From JAHDHW01 sp965277415 (GTDB lineage Bacteria; Bacteroidota; Bacteroidia; Chitinophagales; Saprospiraceae): a stretch of DNA of 64,000 nucleotides. The stretch is taken from contig CBDICS010000033.1 in assembly GCA_965277415.1 (NCBI GenBank), forward strand, positions 11,669 to 75,668, read 5' to 3'. The number at the start of each line of letters is the position of its first letter. The first letter of the stretch is position 1. The notes below the pieces were generated by a model that saw only the letters and a program-made list of their open reading frames with translations, made no database searches and was not told the DNA's origin. Both the position numbers and the translations under genes were made by a program. Positions 28,252-37,600 of this stretch are shown in pieces.

Positions 28252-28977
28252 ATGTTAATCAAAACACGAGGCATTATTTTTAGAGCAGTTAAATACTCCG
28301 AATCAAGTATAATTGCTGATATATTTACCGAAGAGAAAGGATTGCGATCTTACATTATCAGTGGTGTCCGATCAAAGAATGCACGGATCAAAGCAAGTGT
28401 ACTCCAAGTAATGACCCTAATTGACATGGTTGCTTATCATAGAGAGGATAAAAATCTTACTCGAATTAAAGAGATAAAAATAGCCAATGTCTATCGTTCT
28501 ATCCCTTTTGAAATTGTGAAAGGAGCCGTTGGACTTTTTATGGTAGAACTAGCAAGAAAAACAATCCAAGAATCTGAAGAAAATAAACTGCTATTCAATT
28601 TTCTTTTTGGATCTTTTCAACAATTAGATGCGACAACATTTCCTGTTTCTAATTTCCATATTGCTTTTATGATAGAGTTGACTGCCTTTTTAGGATTCCT
28701 TCCTGGAGGCGAATCTTCAAAGGATACACCATGTTTTGATTTAGCTGAAGGCATTTTTTGTTGGAAAGATACAGCAGGGCATCATTCCCTTGATGAGGGA
28801 CAAAGTAAATTGTTAGATACTTTCCTAAAAACCCCCATGAACTTAAGCCATACCATACCCTTAAATAGAATGGAGCGAAAAGCATTTTTGAATCAGATGA
28901 TTTCTTTTTACAAATTGCATATCGAAAGTTTTGACACTCTTAATGCTCATAAAATTTTGGAGGAAGTAATGGGATAA
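28252..28977 (+). CDS. recO: DNA repair protein RecO
   Basis: 241 aa. The N-terminal OB fold starts KTRGIIFRAVKYSESSIIADIFTEEKGLRSYIISGVRSK, characteristic of RecO; a helical C-terminal domain follows, without the four-Cys zinc site seen in some orthologs (only two Cys remain, CFDLAEGIFC). RecO helps RecR load RecA onto SSB-coated DNA in gap repair. Confidence 0.93.
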   Translation: MLIKTRGIIFRAVKYSESSIIADIFTEEKGLRSYIISGVRSKNARIKASVLQVMTLIDMVAYHREDKNLTRIKEIKIANVYRSIPFEIVKGAVGLFMVELARKTIQESEENKLLFNFLFGSFQQLDATTFPVSNFHIAFMIELTAFLGFLPGGESSKDTPCFDLAEGIFCWKDTAGHHSLDEGQSKLLDTFLKTPMNLSHTIPLNRMERKAFLNQMISFYKLHIESFDTLNAHKILEEVMG

Positions 28978-29079
28978 AGAATCCTCATAAGGAAGTGGTT
29001 CAAAAATATGATCTTTCTCTTTATAAAATATTCCTCTCTTTCCTTTCGTTTTTAGTTTTAACTGTCCATTAGGGTTATT

Positions 29080-31587
29080 ATGAATAAACAAAGCCAAGCT
29101 TCCAACAATAGTCAATTAAGTAGTAAATGGAACTATTTAAAAGGGGAATACCAACAATTCAAGACAGACTTCCCGAGAATAGCTTTAGGTGTAAAAGTAC
29201 TTACTGGGGCTTTCCTGGCAGGGGTGATCTTTGTTTTTAGTTTTTTTCTTATGCTTTATTTTGGAGCATTTGGTAAGATTCCAACGACTACGGTATTAAA
29301 AGATATCCGCAATCATGAAGCTTCTGAAATATATTCATCTGATGGTGTGCTCTTAGGGAAATATTATGTTGAGAATAGAGCATTAGTCGGATTAGATGAA
29401 ATATCTCCCGATATAATTAATGCGCTAATCGCAACAGAAGACGCTCGTTTTTTCCAACATAATGGTATTGATATCAGGGCCTTTATAAGGGTATTTTTTA
29501 AAACAATCCTATTAAGTGATGAGTCTTCAGGAGGAGGTAGTACAATAAGCCAACAGCTCGCAAAAAATGTGTATAAAAGAAAGCAACATCGTTTTCTCAC
29601 TATTCCGATCAATAAGATAAAAGAAATGATTATTGCTCGGCGGCTTGAAAAAGTCTATACCAAAGAAGAATTAATCAATCTATACTTAAATACAGTTCCT
29701 TTTGGCAGTAATATGTTCGGCGTTGAAGTAGCAGCCAATCAGTTATTTAATACGACCGCTAAAGATATTAAGACTGCAGATGCAGCTGTACTCGTCGGAA
29801 TGCTGAAAGGAAATACCTACTATAATCCCGTTCGAAATCCTAAGAATGCTACAAAACGCAGGAATACCGTTTTAGCACAAATGAAAAAATATGGTTATTT
29901 GGACGAGATCACTTTTGACTCTTTATACCAGTTACCGCTTGTAGTGGAATACAGCAAAGAAGGTAGCAACCTCGGTATGGCGACTTATTTTCGAGAAAAT
30001 TTACGCCAAGATCTAAAAACATTAATCAGTGAATATAAAAAGCCAAATGGAGACCCCTACAACATCTATACAGATGGGCTTAAAATTCACACAACGGTTC
30101 ACTCTAAGATGCAGCAATACGCCGAGGAAGCAGTATCTGAACAGTTGAAATTACTCCAAAAATCTTTTGACAAACATTGGAAAGGTAAGAAACCTTGGGG
30201 AAATGATAAAGTGATTGAAAAGATCATGAAGAAGTCTCAGCGTTACTTATCACTCAAAGCAAAGGGGCTTGCTGATTCAGCAATTAAAGAAATATTTGAT
30301 AGGCCAGTTCGAATGACAGTCTACTCTCCCAATGGAGATACCACTAAAGAAATGAGCCCCCTGGATTCTATCAAATATTATTATGCGATGCTCAATGCTG
30401 GCTTTCTCGTCATGGAGCCCAAAACAGGAGCCATTATGGCATGGGTTGGAGGTATCAATCATCAATACTTTCAGTATGATCATGTTTATTCTAAACGGCA
30501 AGTTGGTTCAACTTTCAAACCCATTGTATATGCAAAGGCGCTTGAGCGAAATATTGATCCTTGTGATTATGTCAATAATCAATTGACCACTTATGTCGAT
30601 TATGATGACTGGACACCTCAAAATTCGGATGGAAAATATGGAGGATTCTACTCTATGGAAGGAGGAATGAGCGGTTCTGTAAACGCTGTTGCGGTCAATC
30701 TCATCATGCGTGCAGAAGTAGATTCAGTCATAGATCTTGCGCACAAAATGGGGATCACTTCCAATATTCCACATGCACCCGCTATTGCTCTTGGTGCCGT
30801 TGATGTCTCCCTTTTTGACATGGTTAAAGTTTATGGAACACTGGCTAATCGTGGCCTTCGTCAGGATCCTTATTATTTGACAAAAATTGAAACCAGTGAG
30901 GGCACCTTAGTCGCAGAATTTTACAAACCGATCGAAGAACGGGTACTGGAAAAAGACAATGCAGATATCATGATCAAAATGATGCAATCTGTTGTAGATA
31001 GTGGCACAGCAAAACGCTTAAGGTATCAATACGGTGTACAAGGCGACATTGCGGGTAAGACAGGAACGACCAATTCTCATGCAGACGGATGGTTCATGGG
31101 TTTCACACCAAAACTAGTAGCTGGTGCCTGGGTTGGGGGCGAATCACCCCGAGTCCGATTTAGAAGTCTAAGCCTTGGTCAGGGTGCCAATACCGCATTG
31201 CCTATATGGGGGCGATTTATGAAAAAAGTGCATAAGGATAAATCCTTGAAAAAATATAAAGGTGGTGTTTTTCCCAGCCCATCACCAGCAGTATTGGAAT
31301 TATTACAATGTCCGCCTTTTTATGAAGAATTGCCAATTCTCGTAGAAGAGCCTTTTGGGGAAGAAGATGGATTTAATGCTGCACTAGAAAATATGTTGGA
31401 TAATATTTTTAATAAAAAAGATAAACGCATCAACGAAAAACCTAAGCCTTCTGGAAACACAAGTAGCCATGCTCAAAAGGAATCTGAACGCATCAGAAAA
31501 CACAATGAAAAATTAAAGAAAAAAAGAGAGCGAAAAAAAAGGCGCAAAGAGGCTTGGGATAAATTGACTAAAAAGAGGAAGAATTAG
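29080..31587 (+). CDS. penicillin-binding protein 1A (bifunctional transglycosylase/transpeptidase)
   Basis: 835 aa, class A PBP. One N-terminal membrane anchor (about residues 40-62); the GT51 domain has Glu120 in ATEDARFFQH and GGGSTISQQLAKN; the transpeptidase domain has Ser477-x-x-Lys480 (STFK), S533-V-N535 and K660-T-G. The last 50 residues are a basic, Lys/Arg-rich tail. It polymerises and crosslinks peptidoglycan in the periplasm. It marks the end of the housekeeping block before the accessory island. Confidence 0.96.
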   Translation: MNKQSQASNNSQLSSKWNYLKGEYQQFKTDFPRIALGVKVLTGAFLAGVIFVFSFFLMLYFGAFGKIPTTTVLKDIRNHEASEIYSSDGVLLGKYYVENRALVGLDEISPDIINALIATEDARFFQHNGIDIRAFIRVFFKTILLSDESSGGGSTISQQLAKNVYKRKQHRFLTIPINKIKEMIIARRLEKVYTKEELINLYLNTVPFGSNMFGVEVAANQLFNTTAKDIKTADAAVLVGMLKGNTYYNPVRNPKNATKRRNTVLAQMKKYGYLDEITFDSLYQLPLVVEYSKEGSNLGMATYFRENLRQDLKTLISEYKKPNGDPYNIYTDGLKIHTTVHSKMQQYAEEAVSEQLKLLQKSFDKHWKGKKPWGNDKVIEKIMKKSQRYLSLKAKGLADSAIKEIFDRPVRMTVYSPNGDTTKEMSPLDSIKYYYAMLNAGFLVMEPKTGAIMAWVGGINHQYFQYDHVYSKRQVGSTFKPIVYAKALERNIDPCDYVNNQLTTYVDYDDWTPQNSDGKYGGFYSMEGGMSGSVNAVAVNLIMRAEVDSVIDLAHKMGITSNIPHAPAIALGAVDVSLFDMVKVYGTLANRGLRQDPYYLTKIETSEGTLVAEFYKPIEERVLEKDNADIMIKMMQSVVDSGTAKRLRYQYGVQGDIAGKTGTTNSHADGWFMGFTPKLVAGAWVGGESPRVRFRSLSLGQGANTALPIWGRFMKKVHKDKSLKKYKGGVFPSPSPAVLELLQCPPFYEELPILVEEPFGEEDGFNAALENMLDNIFNKKDKRINEKPKPSGNTSSHAQKESERIRKHNEKLKKKRERKKRRKEAWDKLTKKRKN

Positions 31588-31595
31588 GGGCTTAA

Positions 31596-31832
31596 CTACG
31601 CTGCCTTTTTCATAACTTTTTCAATAATCATATCCAATAATTTATCAAAAGGAATAATCTCAATAGAAAAATGCGCTCCCATTCGCATCGGATGACTTCT
31701 AAGTAAACCTATATATTTATGAGCTACTCGCTCTAGTGCTGTTGGATTAAAGTTAATTCTAGAATGCGGTAAATAACAGAGTATTTTTAGAAACCACTTG
31801 GCTCGTTTTGTGCTGAAGTCTTCTAAAAATAT
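31596..31832 (-). pseudogene. unidentified gene fragment
   Basis: A 78-codon frame that opens after an in-frame TAA (31833-31835) and ends at TAG (31596-31598). It has protein-like composition (for example RAKWFLKILCYLPHSRINF and PFDKLLDMIIEKVMKK), but the first Met is at codon 49. This looks like the 3-prime remnant of a larger gene. The family was not recognised. Confidence 0.35.
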
Positions 31833-31988
31833 TTAGCTAATATCTATTTAATACGGAAAAACACTCTATTTAACAACAAGAACAAGGCTGCTTCTAGTTG
31901 GGCTGGTGCAATTATTACTGTTTTAATATTGCTTACTATAATATTCGATCTTTTATACTGGATAGTCCGTTTGCTTTATGGTGGGTAA
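31827..31988 (+). pseudogene. fragment encoding a transmembrane tail
   Basis: A 53-codon frame without an ATG, ending in a hydrophobic helix (WAGAIITVLILLTIIFDLLYWIV) and RLLYGG before TAA. It could be the end of a broken membrane protein gene. The fragment at 31596-31832 abuts it on the other strand. Confidence 0.25.
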
Positions 31989-32312
31989 TTGCTTAAAACA
32001 ACTGCTCACTATTGAACAACACAGATAAAAAACAGAAGCATAATTCTTTTATACCTACATTTTAACATTCTAAACTATATAACAATCAACACTGCAAATA
32101 AAAATTAGTGAAAAGAATTTTATAGATATAATGTTGTTAATCAAAAAGTTATGACACATGAGTCCAGTAGGCAAAGACATAATCAAGCTCAAAAAAACAA
32201 TACAAAAACAGGGTAAAAAACGGATAGATGTTTTTTACCTGAGAATATTTATGCATATCTTCGAGATGTATCAGTAGCTTTTAATGCTACATTCCGTTCT
32301 AAAACACAACAG

Positions 32313-32444
32313 TTAAAAAATGTCTGTATCACCGGTGATGATATAGTCTGTACTGACCGTTACTGTGTCAGTACCACCCTTGATACTGCATTGTTGCTTT
32401 TTATCAAGATTCGATGCTTTTGTCTGTACTTCATGGATTGTCAT
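32313..32444 (-). CDS. candidate ribosomally synthesised peptide precursor (double-glycine leader)
   Basis: 43 aa from the ATG at 32444. The leader is MTIHEVQTKASNLDKKQQC, then SIKGG, then a core of 19 residues (TDTVTVSTDYIITGDTDIF). The leader ending LDKKQ...IKGG resembles the GG-type leaders of Bacteroidota natural-product precursors. The core is Thr/Asp-rich and has no Cys, unlike lanthipeptides; Thr with Asp side chains would suit ester crosslinks as in graspetides, but that is speculation. The frame is open for 46 more codons upstream, but a good promoter lies inside that stretch, which fixes the shorter start. No maturation enzyme or C39 exporter is in the window. Confidence 0.6.
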   Translation of the reverse strand: MTIHEVQTKASNLDKKQQCSIKGGTDTVTVSTDYIITGDTDIF

Positions 32445-32473
32445 GATGTTATATTTTAATGTGATTAATACTA

Positions 32474-32503
32474 CAAATGTAGTGTATATATCATCTACTA
32501 CAA
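32474..32503 (-). promoter_or_regulatory. candidate promoter for the precursor gene
   Basis: On the minus strand: TTG (32501-32503), a 19-base spacer and TACATTTG (32474-32481), a full match to the Bacteroidota consensus. The ATG follows 29 bases further, giving a short leader of about 24 bases. Confidence 0.65.
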
Positions 32504-32586
32504 TCACAAAATAGATACAAATCACAGTACTCTTTGAGTAGAGTTTCGACAAAGCGATTAGAGACAAATCACTCAATATCAATCAC
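32502..32586. promoter_or_regulatory. divergent control region with repeated AATCAC and an inverted repeat
   Basis: AATCAC occurs at 32502, 32520, 32567 and 32581, and as its complement GTGATT at 32461. Between them lies the inverted repeat TACTC-TTT-GAGTA (32528-32540). The sites sit between the precursor promoter and the start of the 500-aa gene, as expected of regulator binding sites. No regulator is identified. Confidence 0.35.
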
Positions 32587-32606
32587 TTGAGCAAACTAAG
32601 TTATAT

Positions 32607-34109
32607 ATGCGCATACTTTATGAATTAATAGACACTTTGCCAGATAATTTCATCCCTGATTTACCTCCGAGACTAACCAAACTCTACCTGTTTGTAAAGA
32701 AGAACAAACAACTAAGCGAAAAACAGGCTGCCACTATATACTTAGAAGATAGCAATAAAACAAAGTACTTTAATATTCTAAAAAGTGATCTTAAAAAAGC
32801 TTTGATTCTTCGTCTCATAGCTACGCCTTCAATATCTACCAACAAGGATAAAGCCTTAATAGAAAACTGCTACCGCATTCATGCCAACTATAAGATATTT
32901 TTACTAAATAACAAACGAGAGACCGCTATAGAAATGGCCAGAAGCTTATTGCCAAAACTACAGAAACTAGAACTCTATGTTCTACTCTATAGTGTAGCTG
33001 ATGATCTACTCATTCATTATTCTGTGATAGATTTTTCTGTAAAGAGACAAAAAAAATATGCTGCCCTTACAAAGCAAGCACTTGTAGACCTTAATGCATA
33101 CGCTCAAGTTCGAGAGTATTATAGTGGACTTCTATCAATATGTAATGTTCGGGAGAGCTTTTCCCAAAATATTATAAAAAAATGCATTGAGACAGTTGGT
33201 ATAGTAGAACCACTCTTGCAAGTCGGGCGGCATAACACAAATCGTTTTATTTATATTATTATCATCTGTCGATATACAGTTGTACACGACTACGAAAACA
33301 TCATCAAGTATTGTGATAAGGCTTTGAATAGTTTCCCAAAAAACCACCCACATATACGATCATTGTCCTTCATGTTTCTATTTAATAAAACTTCTGCCCT
33401 CGTACCACTTGGTAAACTAGCAGAAGCAAAACAAGTCGCCAGAGATACACTTCGCATAGTTCCAACAGGGAGTTTCAATTGGCATTTGATTCTTCTTAAG
33501 CGAATCGTAGTATGCCTTCATGCAGGAGACTTTCAAGAAGCCTATCAGCTATATAAAGCACATGTGAAAAAGAAATGCCCTTACCCTCTCATCACAGAAT
33601 ATTGGAATATAATAAAAGGATATCTATACTTTCTCATTCAAGTAGGACTGATAGAACCTTATTCTAAAGAACGTTTTTACCTAGGCAAATTTCTAAATGA
33701 AATGCCAATTTACTCTAAGGATAAAGCAGGCAACAATATTAACATTTTAATTATCCAAATACTGGTGCAAATGCGGCGTGGACAATTTGTAAAGATTATC
33801 GACCGCATTGACTCACTCAGAGAATACGCTCGGTTATACACCAGAAATGAAGAGACTAAACGAGCGAATATTTTCATAAAGATGATTATAAAAATGGAAG
33901 CAGCACGGTTTCATAGAAAAGGTACTGAAACCAAAACCAAAACATTATTACAAAAACTAAAAACAACACCTCTTCATATGAGACAAAACCTTGCTATAGA
34001 GGTTATTCCGTATGTTGTTTTGTGGGAAGAAGTTCTCTTAATACTTGACAACAAATTTAGAACGACCGTAGTGAGACAAGTACAAACAAATACACCAAAG
34101 AAAAAATAG
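32607..34109 (+). CDS. helical-repeat (TPR-like) protein of unknown function
   Basis: 500 aa, basic, without signal or transmembrane segments. The first 80 residues look like a small helical domain (PPRLTKLYLFVKKNKQLSEKQAATIYL...KYFNILKSDLKKALILRLI), reminiscent of a winged helix or of the N-terminus of Bacteroidota proteins with a LYxLIxxL start. The rest is a string of amphipathic helix pairs resembling tetratricopeptide repeats, for example NIIKYCDKALNSFP and KLAEAKQVARDTLRIVP near residues 225-300. The C-terminus is Lys-rich. It is transcribed divergently from the short GG-leader peptide, 162 bases apart; a role in sensing or controlling the peptide is a guess from position only. Confidence 0.72.
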   Translation: MRILYELIDTLPDNFIPDLPPRLTKLYLFVKKNKQLSEKQAATIYLEDSNKTKYFNILKSDLKKALILRLIATPSISTNKDKALIENCYRIHANYKIFLLNNKRETAIEMARSLLPKLQKLELYVLLYSVADDLLIHYSVIDFSVKRQKKYAALTKQALVDLNAYAQVREYYSGLLSICNVRESFSQNIIKKCIETVGIVEPLLQVGRHNTNRFIYIIIICRYTVVHDYENIIKYCDKALNSFPKNHPHIRSLSFMFLFNKTSALVPLGKLAEAKQVARDTLRIVPTGSFNWHLILLKRIVVCLHAGDFQEAYQLYKAHVKKKCPYPLITEYWNIIKGYLYFLIQVGLIEPYSKERFYLGKFLNEMPIYSKDKAGNNINILIIQILVQMRRGQFVKIIDRIDSLREYARLYTRNEETKRANIFIKMIIKMEAARFHRKGTETKTKTLLQKLKTTPLHMRQNLAIEVIPYVVLWEEVLLILDNKFRTTVVRQVQTNTPKKK

Positions 34110-34151
34110 TTATCACTAGTAAACAATAACAAGAGAGGGGTTTTTAAAGGT

Positions 34152-34491
34152 GCAGCCTGCTACAGCGAGAAGGGCGTACGACTTCTCGTGGCGGGTTGCT
34201 AATATTAGTAAAATTTAAATATTTATAAAACATGTTAAAACAAAAGGCGATGAAACTTTTGTGCTGCATAAAGCATTATAAAAGGTAGGAATATGTGTTT
34301 CTCTAATTCACATATTTATTTTCATTTCTAACTGCCCTCGCAAGTACTTTATAACAGCCGAAAACAGAGAGAGATTATTTTTTGCCCTATGCAAAAGCAT
34401 GGGGGTGGATGTATTTTTTCACCTATACAATATACTGCAATGACTTCACGACCATGCATTGCAGCAGGGTTTGTTATGCCCTTGCTGTTCT
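34152..34491 (+). ncRNA. hairpin-rich intergenic region, possible structured RNA
   Basis: The 499-base gap after the helical-repeat gene has no coding frame but several hairpins: outer stem GCAGCCTGC/GCGGGTTGC (34152-34160, 34191-34199) enclosing CGAGAAG/CTTCTCG with a palindromic CGTACG in the loop; AATATGTG/CACATATT (34290-34316); CCCTATGC-AAAA-GCATGGGG (34385-34404); CTGCAATG/CATTGCAG (34435-34464); and an overlapping GCAGCAGGG/CCCTTGCTG (34461-34490). The direction is assumed. No known RNA family was recognised; the first hairpin could simply terminate the upstream gene. Confidence 0.4.
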
Positions 34492-34608
34492 ATCAATATC
34501 TATGAACGATCTATTCTTACTAAAAACTGCTTCCTGGTAATTAGCCAGCGATTGGAGTAATCTCTAATTCGTATCAACAATATTTTAAGAAAACTTAAAC
34601 CGAATATT

Positions 34609-37600
34609 ATGTATCAACACCATATAAAATCTATTAAGACGAGCTATATGCTTTTCTTTCTATTTCTCTTCTTTTTTCCTTGTCTTTCATATGCGAATAA
34701 CACTTCATCTACTCCCCCTCTATATCAAGCAGGGAAAATATATCTAAAAATAAAAGATAATTCCTCTGTTGAATTAGGACTTCCGAATAGTAATTCAAAT
34801 CCAGCTAAAATAGAAACCTTATTCCTTCAATATGGCGTCACAAAAATAATTAAGCCATTTAAAGTATATGCAAAACCAAAGTTTGATAGAATTTACCGAA
34901 TCACTTTTGATGAACAAAATCTGGTAGAAGATTTCATTCGTGGTTTGGAAAATATTGCCTATATCCAGTATGCCGAAAAAGTACCTCATTATGTTGCTCA
35001 TGAACTTGTTCCAGATGATCCTTCTGCCCAAAATGGAGAATCGTACCAGTTGGAACTGATCAATGCTTATGATGCTTTTGAATTATATCCAGGTGATCCA
35101 ACAGATAATTCTGCAGGTTCGCTGATTGCGATAGTCGATAATGCAGTCTTGGTAACGCATGAAGACTTGGCAGAAAACTATATTATCGGAAGAGATGTAG
35201 CAGATAATGATGATGATCCTAATCCACCAACCAATCATGGTCTTTTTGGTCATGGTACAAGAGTCGCAGGAATTGCTTGTGCGAGAACCAACAATGGAAT
35301 AGGAGTTGCTTCTATCGGGTGGAACAATCAATTAATGGCCATAAAGAGCGCTGCAGACATTGGCTCAAACAATGGGGAAAGCTATTATGATGAAGCTATT
35401 GATGGAGTCGCTTGGGCTGCAGCTAATGGTGCGGAAGTTATTAATATGTCTTGGGGTGGAGGTGCTCCTTCAGAATCTGATTATAATGTTTTGGTCGAAG
35501 CCAGAGATTTAGGAAGTATTCTGGTATCCAGTGCTGGAAATACCAGCAATTCTCTTCCCAATTTTCCAGGCTCTTACGGAGAGGGCGAAACAGGAGAGGT
35601 TTGGGAGATTTTTGACAAACATTTAGTAATAGCTGTTGCTGCAATAGACCCTAATGGCGATCGATCTTGGTTCTCTTCTTTTGGATCATGGGTAGATGTA
35701 GCAGCGTATGGATCAAATATTTATACCTGTTCCAGCCAAGATAATGTTAGTTATATTGATAATCGTATCGGTACTTCTTATGCCGCTCCACTTGTTTCCG
35801 GACTCTTAGGCATGATGAAGTCCTATGCCCCGAATGCCACTAACGAAGATCTGATTAATTGCTTACTCTACTCTGCCAATTCTGATATTTATAATCCACT
35901 AGAGCACCCTGACAATATTTCTGGTTCTTTGGGAAGCGGTAGAATAGATGCTTTGGCAGCACTATTATGTATTAATCCAAACTGCGATGATCCGCTTGCA
36001 GTCATATTCCCTTCCTCTCCAACCATTTGCCCAAACGAGGATATTACCTTATCTTCAAATGATGGTATCGGGTATATGTGGTCTACAGGAGAGGCTACAC
36101 AATCGATCAATATTTCACAGTCTGGAAATTATTCTGTTACTGTTACATTTAATGGAGGTTGTACTGCTTCAACATCGATTGATATTGATCCAGCATTATC
36201 TTCTCCTTTTATTATTATGACAGATTTGTCCGGAAATATAATTGACGAAAACCCTATCTGTGTCCCAGAAAATGGATTTTCTTATCACCTTTCCGCTTTT
36301 TGGGGAAATAGTTATTTATGGAATAATGGCAGTACTATATCGACGTATAATCCCCCAAATGGATTTAGTGTCGTAACCAATGCTTTAGCCCCATTTCTAT
36401 TGGACCGTTCGGTGAATATTTCTGGCGTTGGGGGATGTGACGGCGTGGATGAGGTAGTTTCTATACAGTATGAGTTTATACCTACCCCAGAAATAGCCTT
36501 TACATTTGAAGAAACTTCAGGTTTCGAAAATGATGGCTGGGTCTGTGAAAACGAGAATGCAAGTGTAATCATTAATGCCGTAACCGAAGAAGCCTATAAC
36601 CCGACGTATATGTGGAGTACTGGAGAAACCACAAGTTTTATTGCTGTCACACCTTCCGCCACTACATCGTATTTTGTAACCATCACTAACGAATTTGGGT
36701 GTATTAATGAAAAAGAGGTTGAGGTCGAAGTCTTTCCATGTCCTGATAATGCTTGTGCTTGTACTAGTGGAAATAATGCCTATGATTTTGGAATTGATGA
36801 TGGGGCAGTACACAATATGTCTGAGTTATCCGGAATTCCTCCCATAGGAATTATAACGAGTAATTGTATTAGCATCCGTGGAAAGATCCGATTTGATTTA
36901 AATCTCAATTTTTTTGAAAATTCAGTTATCTACCTCAATCCCGGAGCAGAGTTAATTGTTCCAGATGGCGAAGTACTTTCATTTGTAGACTGCACATTGA
37001 TGGGCTGTGATGCCATGTGGAAGGGAATTACTGTTGAAACAGGAGGGCGATTAAATTTCAGGAATAATATAATCAGAGATGCACAATATGCCATTACAGC
37101 TCATGGGGAATCTACCTTACAAATTTTAGGCAGCACTTTCGACAGAAACTTTGTTGGTATATACGTCCCGCCGCCAACGGCAGGTTCTCCTAATATTTTT
37201 GTTAATACGATCAATCAAGCAGATTTTGGAAGTGCAACAGCGAATTTTTCTGGTAATCAATATCTATGTACTGGTAATCTTAAAGCGCCGTACGCTGGTC
37301 AGTTTCCTGAGCCTGGGAATATAACCTATTCAGGGCTATTACTTGCTTATGTCAATTACTTTCAAGTCGGTTTTCCGGTTATAGGAGGTTATCGAAAAGC
37401 AACTTTTGACGGCCTTAGAAATGGAATCATTGCTTATAATACAGTCTTGGATATAGGTGGAGATATGCGAAACTTAGTTGGTGAAAATATCGGAGGCAAT
37501 CCGTTTTTCCCAATTGGAGGAGGCGACTTTTCCCATTCAGGGATTGGCGTTTTTTCAGTCAATTCGAGTGGTCTAAGTCTATCTAATAGTATTATTGAAA

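Noticed and set aside
32158..32277. 39-codon plus-strand frame starting MSPVGKDIIKLKK
   Set aside because: No promoter or neighbour supports it. Basic residues come from the A-rich sequence.
32445..32582. N-terminal extension of the 43-aa peptide (89-aa version)
   Set aside because: The consensus promoter lies inside this stretch and the encoded residues lack leader character.
31588..34608. Integrated phage or insertion sequence
   Set aside because: No integrase, transposase or terminal repeats with target duplication were found around the island.
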